Shown: positions 1 through 9,368, counted from the first letter of the stretch. The stretch: 64,000 nucleotides of DNA from an uncultured Bryobacterales bacterium (GCA_937959285.1 CALGAR010000089.1:34470-98469); one strand, 5' to 3'. The notes: generated from the sequence alone by a model not told the origin. Numbers and translations are program-made.

Positions 1-846
1 TCGCTTGTGGGAGTATCCCTCGTTGTCGATTGCGCCAACGGCGCTGCCTCGTATCTGGGACCGGATCTGTTCCGGCGCCTTGGCGCAGAAGTCCGTGCGT
101 TAGGCTGCGACCCGGATGGCCGCAACATCAATCTCAATTGCGGGTCGCTCCATTTGGATGGCCTGCGGGAATCGGTTCTTCAAAACAAGGCTCACGCTGG
201 GGTTGCGTTTGACGGTGATGCTGACCGGGCAATATTTGTTTCTGCGTCCGGAAAAGTGGTCAATGGCGATGCAGTTCTTTTCCTGGCCGCGCAAGCGTTG
301 AAGGGCCGGAATGCATTGAAGGGCGATCTGGTGGTCGCCACGGTGATGTCCAACATCGGACTGGAGCGAGGGCTGGCGCGTCGCGGCGTCCGCCTGCTGA
401 GAACTCCGGTCGGAGACAAATATGTGCTGGAAGAGATGGTCCGTTCCGGCGCTTCGCTTGGCGGTGAGCAGTCCGGGCACGTCATCTTCCGCGATTTTGC
501 CACCACCGGGGACGGACTCCTGACCGCGCTGCGAGTCTTCGAAATCATGACCAGCTCGGGTCTCGGGCTCGACGAACTAACCCAGGACCTCGAGATTTAC
601 CCGCAGATTCTGGTCAATGTCCGGGTCCAGACAAAGCGCCCTCTCTCGGAGCTCGAGACCGTCGGGCAGGAGATCCGCGACGCGGAAGGGGCTTTCGGAG
701 AAGCCGGACGAGTACTAGTCCGCTTCTCCGGTACTGAGCCGCTTGCGAGGGTGATGGTGGAAGGCCCCGACGAGGCGCTGGTACGCCACTACGCCTACCG
801 CATCGCGAGCGCGATTGAGACGGAGCTCGGATCGGCCAATCGTTAA
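1..846 (+). CDS. glmM: Phosphoglucosamine mutase, C-terminal part (cut by window start)
   Basis: Interconverts glucosamine-6-phosphate and glucosamine-1-phosphate in the cytoplasm on the way to UDP-GlcNAc for peptidoglycan and lipopolysaccharide. The visible 281 residues hold the metal-binding loop DGDADR (about residues 70-75), the sugar-recognition motif GGEQSGH (about 153-159) and the C-terminal phosphate-binding loop RFSGTEPLARV. The N-terminal domain with the phosphorylated catalytic serine lies upstream of the window, so the reading frame is open at base 1 and no start should be assigned. The stop overlaps the end of the convergent nucleoside hydrolase gene by 4 bases. A related phosphomannomutase is possible, but the GGEQSGH motif favours GlmM. 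Confidence 0.9.
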   Translation, partial: SLVGVSLVVDCANGAASYLGPDLFRRLGAEVRALGCDPDGRNINLNCGSLHLDGLRESVLQNKAHAGVAFDGDADRAIFVSASGKVVNGDAVLFLAAQALKGRNALKGDLVVATVMSNIGLERGLARRGVRLLRTPVGDKYVLEEMVRSGASLGGEQSGHVIFRDFATTGDGLLTALRVFEIMTSSGLGLDELTQDLEIYPQILVNVRVQTKRPLSELETVGQEIRDAEGAFGEAGRVLVRFSGTEPLARVMVEGPDEALVRHYAYRIASAIETELGSANR

Positions 847-1853
847 TTTCTTGCCGTTCCTGTCTTTGGCGGTTCACTGCACAGCCAGAGAAACGCTTCC
901 TTGATACGAGACGCCTGTTCCGGGGTGACCGTCAGATAGCGGTGCCTTCCGGATGGCGACGGTTTCAGCCGCGTACGGCCCTCATCGTCCACTTCGACTG
1001 TTCCCGGATCTGATAGGCCAAAGTAGTCGGGACGAACCAGGTAGAAGACGGAAGTAAGGTCCCACGTCGGACGGTCGTGCGGCATCTTATCGTAAAGACG
1101 GTACGCTTCCGCTACGGGGTGGTCTACGACATAGGCATAGTCGCGCTCGATGCTTGATGCGGAATACCGGATGGCCTGTCCGATTTCGAAGCCGCTAAAG
1201 ACAATTGGTGTAGGCCATTGGCCGAAGAGCTTTCGAGCGGACGGAATATCGACCCGGACGTTGTATTCCGGTTTGCCGTCGGGAAACCAGCCTGCCATCA
1301 CGGAGAGGAGCTTGACTTTCCGGGCGGCTAATTCTTTACCCGAAAGCGGGCTGACTTCATCGGGCGCGGAATCGAGAAGCCGCACGAGATTGGTGGAGAA
1401 TCCGACCTGGACGATCACGACGGACTGATCGGCTTCTTTCGCAAGGATCCGGCGCAATAGACCCACCGCTTCGGGTGCCTTGCGCCCATCTGTGAGGTCG
1501 TGGGGATAGACGTGCGTTCCGTCCGGCTTTCTGCGGTCCGCCACCTGGCGGTTGAATTTGCCATCCCCGGGTTCCTTGCCGTTCCGGACGACGCCGATGG
1601 GAATATCAGGACGGCCATAGAAGGTATTGACTGCATCGATGTAAGCGGCAGCCCACGGATTATCTTTTGTTACAGTGACGGCCAGCAGGCGCACCTCGCC
1701 CCGTGATTGGAGCGAGTGAATAAGGGCAAGCGCAAGCGCATCATCAACGTCGTTGCCCATATCCGTATCAAAAATAAGCCGAACGGGTTCATGACACCTG
1801 GCCGCAGGCGGCAGGGAGAGTAGGGCGATGAGAAGGAGAGCGATTCGAGCCAT
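843..1853 (-). CDS. Exported nucleoside hydrolase (IUNH family)
   Basis: Predicted to hydrolyse the N-glycosidic bond of ribonucleosides, releasing base and ribose. The 336-residue product begins with a hydrophobic signal peptide (residues 1-20, ending Ala-Arg-Cys) and then carries the calcium/ribose-binding signature DTDMGNDVDDALAL (residues 29-42), diagnostic of the inosine-uridine preferring hydrolase superfamily. The signal peptide implies a periplasmic or secreted enzyme, whereas the classical enzymes are cytoplasmic, so a scavenging role outside the cell is inferred. It is convergent with glmM and divergent from the mscS-like gene, with only 45 bases between the two starts, so both promoters must lie in or next to that short gap. 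Substrate specificity cannot be read from the sequence. Confidence 0.88.
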   Translation of the reverse strand: MARIALLLIALLSLPPAARCHEPVRLIFDTDMGNDVDDALALALIHSLQSRGEVRLLAVTVTKDNPWAAAYIDAVNTFYGRPDIPIGVVRNGKEPGDGKFNRQVADRRKPDGTHVYPHDLTDGRKAPEAVGLLRRILAKEADQSVVIVQVGFSTNLVRLLDSAPDEVSPLSGKELAARKVKLLSVMAGWFPDGKPEYNVRVDIPSARKLFGQWPTPIVFSGFEIGQAIRYSASSIERDYAYVVDHPVAEAYRLYDKMPHDRPTWDLTSVFYLVRPDYFGLSDPGTVEVDDEGRTRLKPSPSGRHRYLTVTPEQASRIKEAFLWLCSEPPKTGTARN

Positions 1854-1898
1854 AGTACCGGGTGAATCGTACCACAGGATACGGAATACGATAGAAGA

Positions 1899-2879
1899 AT
1901 GCCGAACACACTACCCAGTCTTGAAGCCTTTTACCCATTGTTCATTAAAGGCGCCAAGGTCCTGTTCATTCTCGGGGTTGCGTGGCTCTGCGCAAGGATA
2001 GTGAGCCGGCTTGTCTTCAAGCTCAATTTGTACGCTCTGCGAGTGATGGATGAGAAAGACGGGGGAAGCCGGCTCGAACTGGAGAAACGTGCCCGAACGA
2101 TCAGCGAAGTGGTGGGACGCGCGGCAATGCTCGCGATCTGGTTTTCAGCCGCAATCATGGCACTGCGCGAGGGGTTCGGGATTGAGGCAACGCCGCTGCT
2201 CGCCAGCGCTGGCGTGGTCGGCCTGGCCGTCGGTTTTGGTGCCCAAAACCTGGTCCGCGATGTGATTACAGGGCTTTTCATGCTCCTCGAGAATCAAATC
2301 CGGATCAATGACGTCGTTGTCATCAACGGAACCGGAGGACTGGTGGAGGAGATGAACCTCCGCACGACGGTTCTGCGCGCCTTGGACGGCACTGTACATA
2401 TCTTTCCGAATGGCAACATCCAATCCCTGTCGAATATGACCCGTGAGTTCTCCTACTACGTTTTCGATGTGCGGGTTGCCTACAAGGAGGACACCGACCG
2501 GGTCATTGAAGTATTGAAGGAAATTGCCGAAGAGATGCGCAGGGATGAGCGGTATGGTCCCTCCATCCTCGAGCCGCTGGATGTACTCGGTGTGGATATG
2601 TTCACCGACAGCGGCGTGGTTGTGAAGGTTCGGATCAAGACTCTGCCGATTCACCAGTGGGCGGTCGGCCGTGAGATGAACCGGCGCATTAAGAAGCGGT
2701 TCGACGAACTGGGGATTACGATGTCAGTTCCCTATCGGACTTTGTACCTGGGGGACAAGGATCGCTGGCTGCATCTCGACGTGAGCGGCCCGCAGCGGGA
2801 GCAGCTTCGGCAGATTATCCGGGAGGTGATGGAGGAGATGGCGGCCGCGAAAACCGCATCCGGATCGAAGGGGAATTGA
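1899..2879 (+). CDS. Small-conductance mechanosensitive channel, MscS family
   Basis: Inner-membrane channel that opens under membrane tension and protects against osmotic downshock. The 326 residues fit the canonical MscS size (about 290-330). Hydrophobic helices lie near residues 15-35 and 70-90; the third, Gly/Ala-rich pore helix runs from about 96 to 128 and contains the characteristic AGVVGLAVGFGAQNLVRD stretch. The beta domain follows (ENQIRINDVVVING..., then an HIFPNGNI motif), with the cytoplasmic alpha/beta domain to the end. The gene stands alone with divergent and downstream neighbours of unrelated function. The start ATG lies 45 bases from the divergent nucleoside hydrolase start. 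Confidence 0.93.
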   Translation: MPNTLPSLEAFYPLFIKGAKVLFILGVAWLCARIVSRLVFKLNLYALRVMDEKDGGSRLELEKRARTISEVVGRAAMLAIWFSAAIMALREGFGIEATPLLASAGVVGLAVGFGAQNLVRDVITGLFMLLENQIRINDVVVINGTGGLVEEMNLRTTVLRALDGTVHIFPNGNIQSLSNMTREFSYYVFDVRVAYKEDTDRVIEVLKEIAEEMRRDERYGPSILEPLDVLGVDMFTDSGVVVKVRIKTLPIHQWAVGREMNRRIKKRFDELGITMSVPYRTLYLGDKDRWLHLDVSGPQREQLRQIIREVMEEMAAAKTASGSKGN

Positions 2880-2959
2880 GTTTCGCGGGTTGACGCTGGG
2901 CTTAGCACCGTGAACCGGAAACCAATCCTAGCGTGCATACGCCTAGTACAATAGAGAGG

Positions 2960-3007
2960 ATGGAAGCTGCACGTTTTCGTGCTAGCGTGAAATCGGGGCG
3001 TCTCTGA
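2960..3007 (+). CDS. Possible 15-codon leader peptide coupled to the LolD-like gene
   Basis: A short frame, ATG to TGA, encodes 15 residues (MEAARFRASVKSGRL). Its stop overlaps the next gene's start as TGATG, an arrangement typical of translational coupling. A purine-rich AGAGAGG abuts the ATG, which is too close for an ideal ribosome-binding site. It may be a real coupling leader or chance; nothing else supports translation. Confidence 0.2.
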   Translation: MEAARFRASVKSGRL

Positions 3008-3711
3008 TGGCTGACGAGGGTCACATCCGCATCCGGACGGAGGGGCTTACCAAGCGATATTGGTCCGGTAGTGTGGAGTTCGCCGTATTCTCAGACCTGA
3101 ACCTCCAGGTCGCCGAAGGGGAGCGGTTGGCCCTGGTCGGGGAATCAGGTGCGGGCAAGTCCACCTTGTTGCACCTGCTCGGCGGCCTGGACAGGCCCTC
3201 TGCTGGTTCGATATACTTTGGAAACAGGGACATCTCTACTCTCTCCGATGCGGCCCTGGCCGAGTTTCGCAACCGGGAAATCGGTTTCGTGTGGCAGATT
3301 CACTACCTTCTTCCAGAGTTCACCGCTCTGGAGAATGTGATGATGCCGTTGTTAATTCGCGGTCAGAACCAGGATGAGGCTGCTTCGGCTGCGCTGGATC
3401 GTTTGGACGAAGTCGGGTTGCGCAGACGGGCCACACATCGAGCGGGTGAGCTGTCCGGTGGCGAACAGCAGCGTGTTGTATTAGCTCGAGCACTGGTGGG
3501 GCGGCCAAGTGTACTGCTTGCCGATGAGCCTACCGGAAATTTGGACCACCGGACAGGAGAGATGATCATTGATCTCCTTTCCGAGCTGCACCGGCAGCAC
3601 AAGCTCACGTCGATCTACGTTACTCACAATCTCTCATTTGCTCAGCGTTGTGACCGTGTATTGAAGATGGAAGGAGGGGTACTGTCGGCGGAGACTGCAG
3701 GCAGGTGTTGA
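3007..3711 (+). CDS. lolD: ABC transporter ATP-binding protein, LolD/MacB type
   Basis: ATPase subunit of the family that powers lipoprotein release (LolCDE) or MacB/FtsX-type mechanotransmission at the inner membrane. The 234 residues hold Walker A GESGAGKST (45-53), the signature LSGGEQQRV (149-157) and Walker B leading into the family-typical LLADEPTGNLD (170-180). Size and motif spelling match LolD closely. No FtsX-type permease gene is adjacent, so the partner must be elsewhere and the lolD assignment rests on family resemblance alone; a FtsE- or MacB-like role is not excluded. The start overlaps a possible 15-codon leader through TGATG. A GC-rich hairpin follows the stop. Confidence 0.8.
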   Translation: MADEGHIRIRTEGLTKRYWSGSVEFAVFSDLNLQVAEGERLALVGESGAGKSTLLHLLGGLDRPSAGSIYFGNRDISTLSDAALAEFRNREIGFVWQIHYLLPEFTALENVMMPLLIRGQNQDEAASAALDRLDEVGLRRRATHRAGELSGGEQQRVVLARALVGRPSVLLADEPTGNLDHRTGEMIIDLLSELHRQHKLTSIYVTHNLSFAQRCDRVLKMEGGVLSAETAGRC

Positions 3712-3723
3712 GATAGGAGGTCG

Positions 3724-3740
3724 GCCCCGAGCGTCGGGGC
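3724..3740 (+). terminator. GC-rich hairpin after the LolD-like gene
   Basis: A 7-base-pair perfect stem GCCCCGA/TCGGGGC closes a GCG loop 12 bases after the stop codon. There is no T-run behind it (TTAGAGG follows), so it is a weak or Rho-assisted terminator, or an mRNA 3-prime stabiliser, rather than a textbook intrinsic terminator. Confidence 0.4.
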
Positions 3741-3828
3741 TTAGAGGACAACGAGGTCCGGGAAGACCGGCGGTGCTGCCTGTTTCGAATCCTTTTCGAG
3801 ACTGGCGGCTTCTAATAAGGTAGCACCT

Positions 3829-6297
3829 ATGTTTGAACGTTATACTGAGAAGGCGCGCAGAGTCATCTTCTTTGCCCGCTACGAGGCCAGCCAGTTCGGC
3901 AGCCCGTACATCGAAACCGAGCACCTGCTTCTCGGCTTGCTTCGGGAAGACAAGGCGCTCGCGAATCGCTTTCTGCGTTCGCACACGGCGATCGAGTCGA
4001 TCCGAAAGCAGATCGAAGCGCACACCACGATGCGCGAGAAGGTTTCGACCTCCGTTGACCTGCCCCTCAGCCACGAGTGCAAGCGCGTCCTGGCGTATGG
4101 CGCCGAGGAAGCGGAACGCCTGAACCACAAGCACATCGGCACAGAACATCTCCTTCTCGGTCTGCTTCGCGAAGAAAAATGCTTTGCTGCTGAAATCCTC
4201 CACGAACGCGGGTTGCGGCTGTCTCAGGTTCGGGAGGAGATTGCGCGCTCTTCTTCAGAGAAAATGTCGTCGAGCCGTCCAAAGGAAAGCTCGCTGCTTA
4301 GCGAGTTCAGCCGGGATCTGACGCAGGCCGCGATGGACGGCGCTCTGGATCCGCTGATCGGGCGGGATTTCGAAGTCGAACGCGTTATCCAGATTCTTTG
4401 CCGCCGGACAAAGAACAACCCCGTGCTGATTGGCGAGCCAGGCGTCGGCAAGACAGCGATTGTCGAAGGGCTCGCGCAGCGGATTGCGGATGGCGACGTG
4501 CCCTCGTTCCTTGCGGATAAGAGGATTCTGTCGCTCGACCTTTCGCTGATTGTGGCCGGCACCAAGTACCGCGGCCAGTTCGAAGAGCGTCTGAAGACGA
4601 TCATGAAGGAGCTGATGGACAATCAAAACGCCATCATCTTCATTGACGAGCTTCATACGCTTGTTGGTGCAGGTTCTGCCGAGGGTTCGCTCGACGCGGC
4701 CAATATTCTGAAGCCTGCGTTGTCGCGCGGTGAAATTCAGTGCATTGGCGCTACGACTCCGGCGGAGTACCGCAAGTCAATCGAAAAGGACCGGTCCCTC
4801 GAGCGCCGCTTCCAAGCGGTGAAGGTGCCGCCGCCGAGCGAAAGCGACGCGATCAAGGTTTTGTTCGGCATCAAGGAGCGCTACGAGAAGTTCCACGCTG
4901 TGGCATACACGGACGAAGCGATCGAAAGCGCTGTTTATACATCGAGCCGCTTCATTCCGGATCGCTTCCTGCCGGACAAGGCGATTGACTTGATCGACGA
5001 AGCCGGTGCGCGTGTAAAGCTGCGCCAGACGACGCTTCCGCCCGAGGTGGCAGACATCCAGAAGCGGATTAAGTTCATCGTCCACCGTATGGAGAATGCC
5101 ATCGCGAACCACGAGTTCGAGAAGGCACGCTTCTACTCGGACGAGGAGCGCAAGGAACGCGAGAACCTCCGGCAGCTCCGTGAGAAATACAACCTGGACG
5201 ATACCTCGACGGGTGTGGTGACCAAGGACGACATCGAGGAAGTGGTCGCCCGCTGGACTGGTGTCCCGATGACCGCCATCCGCGAGGAGGAAGTGACCAA
5301 ACTGCTCCGCATTGAAGAGGAGCTGCACAAGCGGGTGGTCAGCCAGGAGAAGGCAATTTCCGCCTTGGCCCGTGCGATCCGCCGCTCGCGTGCTGGTTTG
5401 AAGTCACCGAAGCGTCCTGCAGGCTCCTTCCTGTTCCTCGGACCGACAGGTGTCGGTAAGACCGAGGTGGCGCGGGCTCTTGCCGAGTTCCTGTTCGGCA
5501 GTGAGAAGGCGCTCATCCGGTTCGACATGTCCGAGTTCATGGAGAAGCACTCGGTCTCCAAGCTCATCGGTTCGCCTCCGGGCTACGTCGGATACGAGGA
5601 GGGCGGCCAGCTCACCGAACGGGTGAAGCGCGCTCCCTACTCGATCATCCTGCTGGACGAAATCGAGAAGGCGCACCCGGATGTGTACAACATCCTGCTG
5701 CAGGTGTTTGAAGACGGTCAACTGACCGACGGTCTCGGCAATACGGTTGACTTCAAGAACACGATCATCATCATGACCTCGAACCTCGGCGCGCGCTTCC
5801 TCGATAAGAAGACGCCGCTCGGCTTTGCGGTTCCTCAGACCGAGGGCATCGCAAGCAAGGTCGAAGATCAGGTGATGGGCGAAGTGAAGCGGGCATTCAA
5901 TCCCGAATTCCTCAACCGTCTCGATGAGATCATTCTCTTCACCTCGCTGTCGGACGATGACCTGATCAAGATCATCGACCTGCTGGTGGAGCAGATCAAC
6001 CAGAACCTTGCGGCCAAGCAGATCCGGATCAAGCTCGCTCCCGATGCTGCGAAGTACATCCTGGAGAAGACTTGTACGGATCGCAGCTACGGCGCACGGC
6101 CGTTGCGGCGCGCGCTGCAGAAGTACATCGAGGATCCTCTCTCCGAGGCGCTTATCCAGAATACGCTGCCGCGGCCTTCGGAGCTGGAGGTCTACCTCGG
6201 AGATACCGGTCTCTTCTGCCGGCCGGTTGGCACAGGAGAGGAGCAACCGGTAGGCGCAGGCGCCGAATCTTCCGGAACGCCTCTTTACATGTTCTAG
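3829..6297 (+). CDS. clpC: ATP-dependent Clp protease ATP-binding subunit ClpC
   Basis: Hexameric AAA+ unfoldase that feeds proteins to ClpP. The 822 residues match ClpC size. An N-terminal double Clp repeat domain occupies about residues 1-145. The first AAA+ module has Walker A GEPGVGKT (202-209), a short UVR-like middle region with NHEFEKARFYSDEERKERE lies near 425, and the second AAA+ module has Walker A GPTGVGKTE (538-546) followed by the D2-small domain. The short middle region separates it from ClpB, which has a much longer coiled coil, and the UVR region separates it from ClpA. The usual Firmicutes partners ctsR, mcsA and mcsB are absent, as expected for a diderm. It is followed by a strong intrinsic terminator. 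Confidence 0.96.
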   Translation: MFERYTEKARRVIFFARYEASQFGSPYIETEHLLLGLLREDKALANRFLRSHTAIESIRKQIEAHTTMREKVSTSVDLPLSHECKRVLAYGAEEAERLNHKHIGTEHLLLGLLREEKCFAAEILHERGLRLSQVREEIARSSSEKMSSSRPKESSLLSEFSRDLTQAAMDGALDPLIGRDFEVERVIQILCRRTKNNPVLIGEPGVGKTAIVEGLAQRIADGDVPSFLADKRILSLDLSLIVAGTKYRGQFEERLKTIMKELMDNQNAIIFIDELHTLVGAGSAEGSLDAANILKPALSRGEIQCIGATTPAEYRKSIEKDRSLERRFQAVKVPPPSESDAIKVLFGIKERYEKFHAVAYTDEAIESAVYTSSRFIPDRFLPDKAIDLIDEAGARVKLRQTTLPPEVADIQKRIKFIVHRMENAIANHEFEKARFYSDEERKERENLRQLREKYNLDDTSTGVVTKDDIEEVVARWTGVPMTAIREEEVTKLLRIEEELHKRVVSQEKAISALARAIRRSRAGLKSPKRPAGSFLFLGPTGVGKTEVARALAEFLFGSEKALIRFDMSEFMEKHSVSKLIGSPPGYVGYEEGGQLTERVKRAPYSIILLDEIEKAHPDVYNILLQVFEDGQLTDGLGNTVDFKNTIIIMTSNLGARFLDKKTPLGFAVPQTEGIASKVEDQVMGEVKRAFNPEFLNRLDEIILFTSLSDDDLIKIIDLLVEQINQNLAAKQIRIKLAPDAAKYILEKTCTDRSYGARPLRRALQKYIEDPLSEALIQNTLPRPSELEVYLGDTGLFCRPVGTGEEQPVGAGAESSGTPLYMF

Positions 6298-6321
6298 AGG
6301 CTCACGCTTTTCGATTAGACT

Positions 6322-6352
6322 AATGGCGGGTGAGAGATCACCCGCCATTTTT
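6322..6352 (+). terminator. Intrinsic terminator of clpC
   Basis: A 12-base-pair perfect stem AATGGCGGGTGA/TCACCCGCCATT with a GAGA loop is followed by a short T-run (the last stem bases plus TTT). It starts 25 bases after the clpC stop. It also sits directly upstream of the histidine kinase, which argues against any kinase start inside the hairpin and for the ATG at 6357. Confidence 0.9.
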
Positions 6353-6356
6353 GTCT

Positions 6357-7880
6357 ATGACCCCTTTACAGTCGTCCGATTCAGATGCTTTCTACCGCGA
6401 CTTGTTCGAAAATGCGGACGATATAATCTTTTCCTGCCGTTTAGATGGGCTGCTTTGGGCCGCAAATCCCGCAATGTGCCGGTTTGTCGGCCGGCCCCTG
6501 CCGCAAATTCTTTCTCTGAAGCTTTCCGATATTACGGCTCCTGCCAGCCTGGGGGAGCTGCGGAGAATGCTCGAATTTGCATCGGATCCGGAGGCGCCGC
6601 GAAGAGCGGAGCTAACGCTCGTAGGAGCAAATGGCGCGCCAGTGCGTTTTGATATTGGTTTCCGGGTCACCTCCGACGAAGCGGGCGGCGCTATGATTCA
6701 GGCCATTGGCCGCGACATCACGGATCGAAAGGCGGCGGAGGAGCATCATTGCCAGTCGCAAAAGATGGAGGCGATGGTCCTGCTGGCTGGAGGCGTCGCT
6801 CATGATTTCAACAATCTTCTGACGGGAATTCTTGGTTATTCCAGTTTGTTGGCGGAACAATCCGGTGATCAGCCCGAAATTCGGGAGGCTGCCGAAGTGA
6901 TCCAGCGCGCCGCGGAGCGTGCTGCGCAACTCACGAACCAGCTTCTCGGCTTCGCTCGCCGTGGCGACCATCAGCGTGTCCCGGTGGACGTACATGCCTC
7001 GATCCTTGAAGTCGTGGAACTGTTGCAGCGGACGGTGGCACACAACGTTGAGATGATTCCCGATTTTCAGGCGACGACCGCGTGGGTATTGGGTGACCCG
7101 GGGCAGATGCACCAGGTGTTCCTGAACCTCGCCCTCAATGCCAGCGATGCGATGCCTAATGGGGGCACATTGCGCTTTAGAACTGAAGCGGTGGAGTGCA
7201 AGGCAACGCGGCAAACTCCTTGGCCGCTGCCGCCAGGACAGTACTTGAAGGTATCGGTGGCTGATACCGGTGTTGGGATTCCTCCCGACATTCAGGCAAG
7301 GATCTTTGAGCCCTTCTTCACGACAAAAGCAGAAGGACGGGGCACCGGGCTGGGGCTTGCGACCGTGTATGGCATCGTGAAGAACCACGGTGGCCACATC
7401 GAGGTATCGAGCGAGCTGGGCAAGGGCACGACTTTCGCGATTTACCTGCCTCTGAGCAAGCACAGTGAGCCTCGGGTGGAGAGCAAGCCGCGAGAGAAAC
7501 ATGGCGCTTCGGGTTCGATCCTAGTTGTCGACGATGAGGAAATGGTCCGCCTGGTTTTGTCCAACATGCTTCAGCATTTGGGATACAAAGTGACCACAGC
7601 GGCCGGCGGGCGTGAGGCGATTCGTTATTACCGCGAACATTGGCAGGAAACGGACCTGGTCATCCTGGACATGAAGATGCCTGGCATGAGCGGGCGAGAG
7701 TGCTTGCTTCAGTTGCGGGAGATTAACCCGAGCGTGAACCTGATTCTTTCAAGCGGCTACGGGCGCGAGGGGGTAATGCAGGAAGTCAAGGAGCTGGGCG
7801 TCACCCGCTTCATTCAAAAACCGTACCGTCACTCCACTTTGGCGGAAGCCGTGGCGGAGGCACTCGCGGTTAAGCCTTGA
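6357..7880 (+). CDS. Hybrid sensor histidine kinase: PAS, HisKA, HATPase, receiver
   Basis: Soluble hybrid histidine kinase of 507 residues. A PAS domain spans about residues 10-125 (DLFENADDIIFSCRLDGLL onward). The dimerisation/phosphoacceptor region has its His at about residue 149 in GGVAHDFNNLLTGILGYS, the NtrB/PAS-type H-box. The HATPase_c domain follows with N box NLALNASDAM, G1 DTGVGIPP and G2 GRGTGLGLATVYG. A receiver domain from about residue 387 has the phosphoacceptor Asp near 438 in LVILDMKMPG. No membrane helices are seen, so the signal is probably cytoplasmic. The GTG in the same frame at 6330 lies inside the clpC terminator, so the ATG at 6357 is preferred although no good ribosome-binding site is visible. 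No output regulator is adjacent. Confidence 0.9.
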   Translation: MTPLQSSDSDAFYRDLFENADDIIFSCRLDGLLWAANPAMCRFVGRPLPQILSLKLSDITAPASLGELRRMLEFASDPEAPRRAELTLVGANGAPVRFDIGFRVTSDEAGGAMIQAIGRDITDRKAAEEHHCQSQKMEAMVLLAGGVAHDFNNLLTGILGYSSLLAEQSGDQPEIREAAEVIQRAAERAAQLTNQLLGFARRGDHQRVPVDVHASILEVVELLQRTVAHNVEMIPDFQATTAWVLGDPGQMHQVFLNLALNASDAMPNGGTLRFRTEAVECKATRQTPWPLPPGQYLKVSVADTGVGIPPDIQARIFEPFFTTKAEGRGTGLGLATVYGIVKNHGGHIEVSSELGKGTTFAIYLPLSKHSEPRVESKPREKHGASGSILVVDDEEMVRLVLSNMLQHLGYKVTTAAGGREAIRYYREHWQETDLVILDMKMPGMSGRECLLQLREINPSVNLILSSGYGREGVMQEVKELGVTRFIQKPYRHSTLAEAVAEALAVKP

Positions 7881-7898
7881 ATCCGGAGCCCTAGCTCT

Positions 7899-9308
7899 CT
7901 ACTCATCAGCGCACGTATTGTCTTCAATCCGGTTGTCAGCGAGGCGGACCCCTGGCGCTGCCGTGATGCACCAGCGCTTCGTGCCGAAGCCCTGAAATTC
8001 ATTTCCCCTGATGAGATTATCCCTGGTTACTGAATCCCGATTGGCGCGGCGGGCCAGATATAACCCGCTTCGCAGCATGTCCGGTTCTTCGAGCGCATAG
8101 TTGCATCTTGCGATCTTGCCGTCTCCCGTGCACCTGGACCGGTTTACCATAAGGAACCGGTTTCCGGTGACAGTATGTCCCGTGCCGATCAGGAACAGGC
8201 CGCCGTACCCGGTTCCGGTAATTCGGTTATCGGCGATCACAACGTTGCGAGATTCGACGTTTGGATCGGAATTGCCGAAAAGGATGCCGTAGTGGGCGTG
8301 GGGATAAAGGGTGAAATCCCCAGGACTTTCGCAAACATTGCCGCGGACCTCCCCGTCGTGGAAGCCGTCGAGATTAATGCACTCCCCGTTGACATCATGA
8401 AACGTGTTCGACAGATAGACTGTATGATCCACGTCGCCCGCAGTGTCCAGCGCCACCGGCGTTCCATCGGTTTCCACATCCACAAGCTCAAACGGATAGC
8501 CAATGCGAGCACCGGTGTTGTTCTCCACTCGGATCCCGGTTGCGTGCCCTACTTGAATGGCGTCACGCGCAACGTCCTCGATCCGGTTCTCAGTAATCCG
8601 GCCCCGCCGGCTGCGAGGGGATCCGGCATTCGAGTGAGTCCAGATGGCGTTTCCAGTAAGCCTTCGTAGCGTGCAGCGTTTTACCTGAAAATCGCTCGTT
8701 CCTTCCTCGATCAGGATCCCGCCCGTGGTATTGTTCCGTCCTCGTTCATTTTGCCCGCCGCTGTCCTCAATCTTCAGTCCTTCGAGATGGATGAGGCGTC
8801 CTCCGCTTACGAGCACCGCAAAATCCGCAACGTTTCTAATGGTCACGTTCTCAATCCGAACGTCGGAGCTGCCCTCGACGAGGATTCCGTTGCGCTTGGA
8901 AAACTGAGCGAAGGAGGCATTCCAAGGCGGGAGTCCGACTTTCGGGGAGTCAGCCGACCGGTTACCGACGATTTCGAAGTCGCGAAGGATGACCTGGGCC
9001 GCTCCAGCCAGGCGAAGCACCGCTGTGCTCAAGCCCGGCGATGCCCGCAGGGTTCCTGTCCCACCGATTTCGACCGGGCCGGTCTCGCCCGTGAGGACCA
9101 GGCCGTTACGGACGGTGATATCGCCGTCGATGATAATGAAGCGCGCCTTCCGCTGCAGAGCCCGTTGGAAGGCCTCCTCGCTGGTGACACGAACGATGCC
9201 GTTAGAGAAGCAGCCTTCGGAAGCGAGGCAGGCCAGGAGCAGGAGCAGAGCGGCGCACGCTTCCCCTCGCACACGCGGCGTGCCCGCCGTCGTCAACTTT
9301 TTTCGCAT
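7899..9308 (-). CDS. Secreted right-handed parallel beta-helix protein
   Basis: A 469-residue protein with a hydrophobic export signal near residues 17-33; the sequence LASEGC offers a poor lipobox, so lipidation is uncertain. The rest is built from repeated short beta-strand units of the PbH1/pectate-lyase-like type, with many Asn-rich turns and recurring V.IEN-like steps (VRIENVTIRNV, ITENRIEDVARDAI, VIADNRITGTGYGG). Such solenoids occur in polysaccharide lyases, glycoside hydrolases and surface adhesins; no catalytic signature is evident, so substrate and activity are unknown. It is convergent with the histidine kinase (18 bases apart). The Cys-rich C-terminal half (for example RCTGDGKIARCNY) suggests disulfides in the periplasm or outside. 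Confidence 0.75.
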   Translation of the reverse strand: MRKKLTTAGTPRVRGEACAALLLLLACLASEGCFSNGIVRVTSEEAFQRALQRKARFIIIDGDITVRNGLVLTGETGPVEIGGTGTLRASPGLSTAVLRLAGAAQVILRDFEIVGNRSADSPKVGLPPWNASFAQFSKRNGILVEGSSDVRIENVTIRNVADFAVLVSGGRLIHLEGLKIEDSGGQNERGRNNTTGGILIEEGTSDFQVKRCTLRRLTGNAIWTHSNAGSPRSRRGRITENRIEDVARDAIQVGHATGIRVENNTGARIGYPFELVDVETDGTPVALDTAGDVDHTVYLSNTFHDVNGECINLDGFHDGEVRGNVCESPGDFTLYPHAHYGILFGNSDPNVESRNVVIADNRITGTGYGGLFLIGTGHTVTGNRFLMVNRSRCTGDGKIARCNYALEEPDMLRSGLYLARRANRDSVTRDNLIRGNEFQGFGTKRWCITAAPGVRLADNRIEDNTCADE

Positions 9309-9368
9309 TTAAGATTTGTGAATTAGACTCCCGGCACCTATTTTACGCGTTGATACTTGAGGCGCAAT

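Noticed and set aside
3741..3828. TTCGAATC-like string near 3784 suggesting a tRNA T-loop
   Set aside because: No acceptor stem, anticodon arm or CCA-compatible folding could be made around it.
5404..6348. Long minus-strand open frame opposite clpC
   Set aside because: It is antisense to well-conserved ClpC sequence, has no recognisable domain, and arises from GC-rich codon bias on the other strand.
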